Shown: one piece after another, positions 5,804 to 7,608 of the stretch
Layout: every line of letters begins with the position of its first letter
Numbering within the stretch: the first letter of the stretch is position 1
From: Campylobacterota bacterium
Lineage (GTDB): Bacteria > Campylobacterota > Campylobacteria > Campylobacterales > Sulfurovaceae
Assembly (NCBI GenBank): GCA_022600655.1
Contig: JAHZJZ010000222.1
Location: 1-7,608, forward strand
Direction of reading: 5' to 3'
DNA: 7,608 bases
Notes under the pieces: model-generated
The model's database searches: none
Told to the model about the DNA's origin: nothing
Seen by the model: only the letters and a program-made list of their open reading frames with translations
Translations under genes and position numbers: made by a program

Positions 5804-6291
5804 GCTTTACTGTATTTATGTTGTTTAATGTTAAGGGCATCAAATACTCCGTCTTTATATAATAAATCTATCTCATCTTTTGTTGCTCCTATTGATTTTT
5901 TTATATACTCTTTACTTACATTATGTTTATCTACTAAGGTTTTAATTATATCGTGCATCTTAATTGCCACGTGATTACCTTTAGCTCTATTTATTCTAAT
6001 TGTTAGTAGCATTCTTTCAGGCTCTGTAAGATCCATAATAACACACGGTACTTTTCCATTATATTTTTCTCGTAACGCTTTACTGTTCTTACCTAAATAA
6101 CTTCTATGATAACCGTCTATTATAGACATATCTCTATTTAATAGTATCGGTTGAATCCAGCCATTAGTCATAATACTTAATTCTAATAAGTTCAATTCTT
6201 TGTTTAGAACTACATTAGGATTATAGTCATTAGCATTTAGCTTATCAACTTCTATCCATTCTACTTTTGAAATAGGATCGTCTTTATACAT
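5779..6291 (-). CDS. ParB/IbrB-like protein
   Basis: This 170-residue protein belongs to the ParB/sulfiredoxin-fold group, closest in my recollection to IbrB-like proteins. Visible motifs are VEWIEVDKLNANDYNPN (10-26), NGWIQPILL (43-51), IIDGYHR (57-63; the DGxHR signature), PERMLLTIRINRAKG (91-105), a helical HTH-like region (110-150), and the terminal YSKAWKS (160-166), an SKAW ending I recall in relatives. IbrB was described in E. coli with IbrA, a PAPS-reductase-like protein, as regulators of immunoglobulin-binding proteins. An IbrA-like gene lies three genes upstream here. In a phage it could mark or process DNA near packaging or control transcription; neither is shown. Its ATG overlaps the HNH gene by 8 bases. 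Confidence 0.82.
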   Translation of the reverse strand: MYKDDPISKVEWIEVDKLNANDYNPNVVLNKELNLLELSIMTNGWIQPILLNRDMSIIDGYHRSYLGKNSKALREKYNGKVPCVIMDLTEPERMLLTIRINRAKGNHVAIKMHDIIKTLVDKHNVSKEYIKKSIGATKDEIDLLYKDGVFDALNIKQHKYSKAWKSPKTK

Positions 6292-6682
6292 TATGGTCTC
6301 GTTTTAATATTGTGAAATCGTGTCGGAATACTGGTGGGTATTGTTTACCAGCTTTTATCTCTTTAAAATAATCTTCAACTGCTGTCTTGTTTCTTCTAAC
6401 TGAGTGGTGCATCATATGACATCTCCAACATATAGGCTCAAGAGCTTTGTTAATTGCTTCTACCTCATCTTGTGTTATAGTTACAGGGAATCTATTAAAT
6501 ACTTCTGACAACGTATAATAAGTAACATCATAATCTTCATTGTGTAAATGTAATATACCTTTGTCTTGTTTGCATCTCCTACATACTGTAGGCTGGGGAA
6601 TCCATCCCATTTTTTTTGCTTTGTTTGTTAGCTTTAATGATGCTTTTCTAAATTCTGGACTCCATTTCTTGTACGTTTTCAT
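6284..6682 (-). CDS. HNH-like zinc-binding protein (possible endonuclease)
   Basis: The 132 residues show C34-R-R-C37, then H45-L-H47-N-E-D-Y-D, and C85-W-R-C88-H89-M-M-H92-H93. Two cysteine pairs bracketing a His/Asn/Asp-rich strand and followed by CH..HH fit a zinc-containing HNH-type fold, in which histidines at the beta-hairpin bind a metal and cut DNA. Phage HNH proteins next to terminase genes often help packaging cleavage, which the position two genes before the small subunit suits. The classical HNH spacing is not perfect, so an inactive or RNA/DNA-binding version is possible. The ATG overlaps the upstream TGA as ATGA, and its end overlaps the ParB-like gene by 8 bases. Confidence 0.7.
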   Translation of the reverse strand: MKTYKKWSPEFRKASLKLTNKAKKMGWIPQPTVCRRCKQDKGILHLHNEDYDVTYYTLSEVFNRFPVTITQDEVEAINKALEPICWRCHMMHHSVRRNKTAVEDYFKEIKAGKQYPPVFRHDFTILKRDHNV

Positions 6683-7101
6683 AGTGTTTTAATTACATAA
6701 GTTATACCATTTTTACCTACACTTTGTACTTCAAATCCCTCTTTTATATATTTCGGCAAACTCATTTCAGTACAATAAGCAGATATTTTACTTGGTTTAT
6801 CTATAAAGGTATAATAATCACGGAGCTTCCACAAGTCGCTATATATTTTTTTACCCCTATATTTTTCTAATACAAAATCAGTCTTATATCTAATATGTCC
6901 TTTGCTCATCTCCATCCATCCAACTACTGCTACTGGTTTATAATCATCAAACATTCTTTTTAAATCTACTGAGGCCATACAATATTGTGTTTTAATATCG
7001 TGTTTGTCAATAGCTACCCTGTTCTTGCGTAAATGCTTAGCAAACACACTATAAACGTAACTATGCTCTGCGAGATATGTTTTCAAATTCAAAATATACA
7101 T
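6679..7101 (-). CDS. GNAT-like acyltransferase-fold protein
   Basis: I chose the ATG at 7101 (140 residues). The frame is open to a GTG at 7143 that would give 154 residues but an 83-base overlap with the upstream gene instead of 41. The core looks like the GNAT N-acetyltransferase fold: strand VAVVGWMEM (57-65), strand YKTDFVLEKYRGKKIYSDLW (72-91), where YRGKKIY stands at the acetyl-CoA-binding R/QxxGxG/A loop, helix to about 98, strand ISAYCTEMSLPKYI (106-119) and KEGFEVQSV (120-128), the usual final GF strand. The loop has RGKKIY in place of RGxGxG, so activity is uncertain. It lies between the PAPS-reductase-like and HNH genes. The substrate is unknown; a modified base or a partner protein are both guesses. 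Confidence 0.62.
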   Translation of the reverse strand: MYILNLKTYLAEHSYVYSVFAKHLRKNRVAIDKHDIKTQYCMASVDLKRMFDDYKPVAVVGWMEMSKGHIRYKTDFVLEKYRGKKIYSDLWKLRDYYTFIDKPSKISAYCTEMSLPKYIKEGFEVQSVGKNGITYVIKTL

Positions 7102-7608
7102 CTTTTTGGTTGCCTGTTGGTTGTATTTCTCTTTTATATGCACCTCCTATTACTTTCTCAAATAAGTATAATGCCGGATAACCACCAAATATATTACTAG
7201 GTCTTACGTTATTTCTACGAGTTTGTCTCACTCTCATAACTTTTTGCATAGCCATATTATATTGGTTTTTATCTTTTATGTTTTCTTTAATATATAAGCT
7301 GAGGGCATCCCAATAATCACCTCCACACTTATCCTTATAAAACCAAGCTATTTTCTTACTGTTACCTTTTACTGCATCTTTATAATATCGTGCCTGTACT
7401 TCAACTTCAGGAAATACATCCATAATCTGATTATACAATACAGGATCTAGAGTTTTTACTTTATGTAAGTTCTTTGCAGCTTCTGCGTGTAATACTGTAG
7501 CTACTCGTAAACTATCTTTATTAAATACCTGCATATCGTAAACGTCACAGTAATCTATTTTCTTATCATAAAAATACTTAAACACATCCTTTTCTTTCCA
7601 GTCATATA
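7061..7608 (-). CDS. PAPS-reductase-like (IbrA-type) protein, C-terminal part, 5' end outside window
   Basis: The reading frame continues to the right edge, so the visible 181 residues are only the C-terminal part; the GTG at 7585 is an internal codon. The first visible residues, YDWKEKDVFKYFYDKKIDYCDVYDMQ, match the end of the phosphoadenosine-phosphosulfate reductase/ATP-pyrophosphatase domain (pattern WxxxDVxxYxxxxxIxYxxxYD), followed by LRVATVLHAEAAKNLHKVKTLDP and VFPEVEVQARYYKD, which I recall from phage IbrA-like proteins. The ATP-binding PP-loop would lie outside the window, so catalytic status is unknown. Such proteins are N-type ATP pyrophosphatases that adenylate a substrate. It appears in one operon with the GNAT, HNH and ParB genes. 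Confidence 0.75.
   Translation of the reverse strand, partial: YDWKEKDVFKYFYDKKIDYCDVYDMQVFNKDSLRVATVLHAEAAKNLHKVKTLDPVLYNQIMDVFPEVEVQARYYKDAVKGNSKKIAWFYKDKCGGDYWDALSLYIKENIKDKNQYNMAMQKVMRVRQTRRNNVRPSNIFGGYPALYLFEKVIGGAYKREIQPTGNQKDVYFEFENISRRA

Noticed and set aside
1040..5974. Further plus-strand open frames at 1040-1351, 2090-2347, 2930-3124, 3684-3881, 5150-5344, 5439-5663 and 5756-5974
   Set aside because: All are antisense to well-supported minus-strand genes, are rich in Leu, Ser, Phe and Cys, lack recognisable motifs and do not form operons. They look like antisense shadows.
7102..7143. GTG start at 7143 for the GNAT-like gene, directly after an AGGAGG-like sequence
   Set aside because: The AGGAGG touches the GTG with no spacer and is explained by codons of the upstream gene; the overlap would be 83 bases. 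The ATG at 7101 keeps the whole GNAT core.
7061..7585. A complete 174-residue gene starting at GTG 7585
   Set aside because: The frame stays open to the window edge and the residues before the GTG (YDWKEKD) belong to the PAPS-reductase motif, so this is a gene fragment cut by the window.
1..7608. tRNA genes, CRISPR arrays or insertion sequences
   Set aside because: I found no cloverleaf-like sequence, no regularly spaced direct repeats and no transposase or terminal repeats; nearly all bases are covered by minus-strand genes.

Overview
The window reads as part of a tailed-phage (Caudoviricetes) genome or prophage, most likely from a Bacteroidetes/Flavobacteriales host. It is AT-rich and gene-dense, and every credible gene lies on the minus strand, so transcription runs from high to low coordinates. 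Neighbouring genes overlap by ATGA, TAATG or a few bases. Start codons are preceded by A-rich sequence, not by Shine-Dalgarno motifs. The best promoter candidate fits the Bacteroidetes TTG-N19-TAnnTTTG pattern. The protein families also match those I associate with marine flavobacterial phages; that last point is recollection, not a search result.

In transcription order there are three blocks. (1) 7608-4282 is a packaging block preceded by an accessory cassette. It holds a PAPS-reductase-like (IbrA-type) protein cut by the right window edge, a GNAT-like protein, an HNH/zinc-type protein, a ParB/IbrB-like protein, then terminase small and large subunits. The large subunit keeps its ATPase and nuclease motifs. 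(2) 4281-2463 begins with an 80-base non-coding gap carrying an inverted repeat and a possible promoter. It continues with five tightly coupled small genes: two unknowns, a second and different ParB-fold protein, a zinc-ribbon membrane protein and a 55-residue membrane protein. (3) 2462-1 starts with a promoter candidate and a rho-independent terminator placed just ahead of a tail/neck module. This module holds a tail-assembly-chaperone-like gene, a tail-completion-like protein, an HK97-gp10-like protein and a virion protein cut by the left edge. No portal or capsid gene is seen between the terminase and the tail module.

The strongest hidden signal is in the chaperone-like gene. A run of nine T on the minus strand (1863-1855) sits in frame as TTT TTT TTT. 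From there the -1 frame stays open to 1601 and encodes a protein-like 84-residue extension. That frame has no usable start codon of its own, and its TGA overlaps the next gene's ATG. I read this as a programmed -1 frameshift (or transcriptional slippage) making a 245-residue product besides the 216-residue one, as in lambda G/GT. About 170 bases are then read in two frames.

The second point of interest is the PAPS-reductase/GNAT/HNH/ParB cassette beside the terminase, which could act on DNA or regulation before packaging; its function is unknown to me.
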